Source: JAQIBY01 sp964407055
GTDB lineage: Bacteria > Bacteroidota > Bacteroidia > Bacteroidales > ML635J-15
Direction: 5' to 3'
NCBI GenBank assembly: GCA_964407055.1
Contig: CAYOUD010000163.1
Coordinates: forward strand, 1-5,656
DNA: 5,656 nucleotides
Every line of letters starts with the position of its first letter. The stretch's first letter is position 1. The notes beneath the pieces were generated by a model. The model saw nothing but the letters and a program-made list of their open reading frames with translations, was not told where the DNA came from and made no database searches. Shown here piece after piece: positions 5,556 through 5,656 of this stretch. Both the position numbers and the translations under genes were made by a program.

Positions 5556-5656
5556 CAAATTTAGCCCATTAAACAGCTCCTTAAAAACGGGTAGCAGGGA
5601 AAGTTGTACCCTAAAGTCAAACAATGTGGTAGTAAACGAGCTGAAAACAAGAAAAA

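Overview
The window reads as chromosomal DNA of a Bacteroidota bacterium. The evidence is a secreted protein built of SprB-type repeats with a type IX secretion (T9SS) C-terminal sorting domain, promoter-like boxes of the TAnnTTTG type close to starts, AT-rich intergenic DNA, and a cytidine deaminase of the roughly 160-residue form common in that phylum. I cannot fix the genus.

Layout. Positions 1-1937 (+) hold the 3' part of a large repeat protein gene; the frame is open to the left edge, so its true start lies outside. A 36-bp perfect palindrome at 1958-1993 is its likely terminator. Positions 1995-2546 contain no convincing intact gene. They hold a 239-bp MITE-like segment bounded by 17-bp inverted repeats (2238-2254 and 2460-2476) and short broken-looking reading frames beside it. 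cdd (cytidine deaminase) follows at 2547-3032 (-). A 306-bp divergent intergenic region (3033-3338) separates it from a GroES-like gene at 3339-3719 (+). That region carries a 15-bp palindrome, a recurring octamer, and a diverged second copy of one end of the MITE-like segment just upstream of the GroES-like promoter box. A compact CstA-family transporter gene lies at 3723-5165 (-), tail to tail with the GroES-like gene and only 3 bp from it. The right end (5166-5656) holds the cstA promoter, nothing recognisable for about 150 bp, and then the C-terminal relic of a transposase (about 5373-5555).

How the genes relate. I see no multi-gene operon. The four recognised genes are single units: a secreted surface adhesin-like or gliding-type protein, pyrimidine salvage, a chaperonin-cofactor-like protein without groEL beside it, and uptake of a small nutrient (pyruvate or peptide in characterised relatives). 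They are set among decayed mobile DNA. I do not see a clear undescribed multi-gene system. The most interesting signals are the mosaic, homogenised tandem repeats in the surface protein and the small inverted-repeat element with its diverged end next to a promoter.
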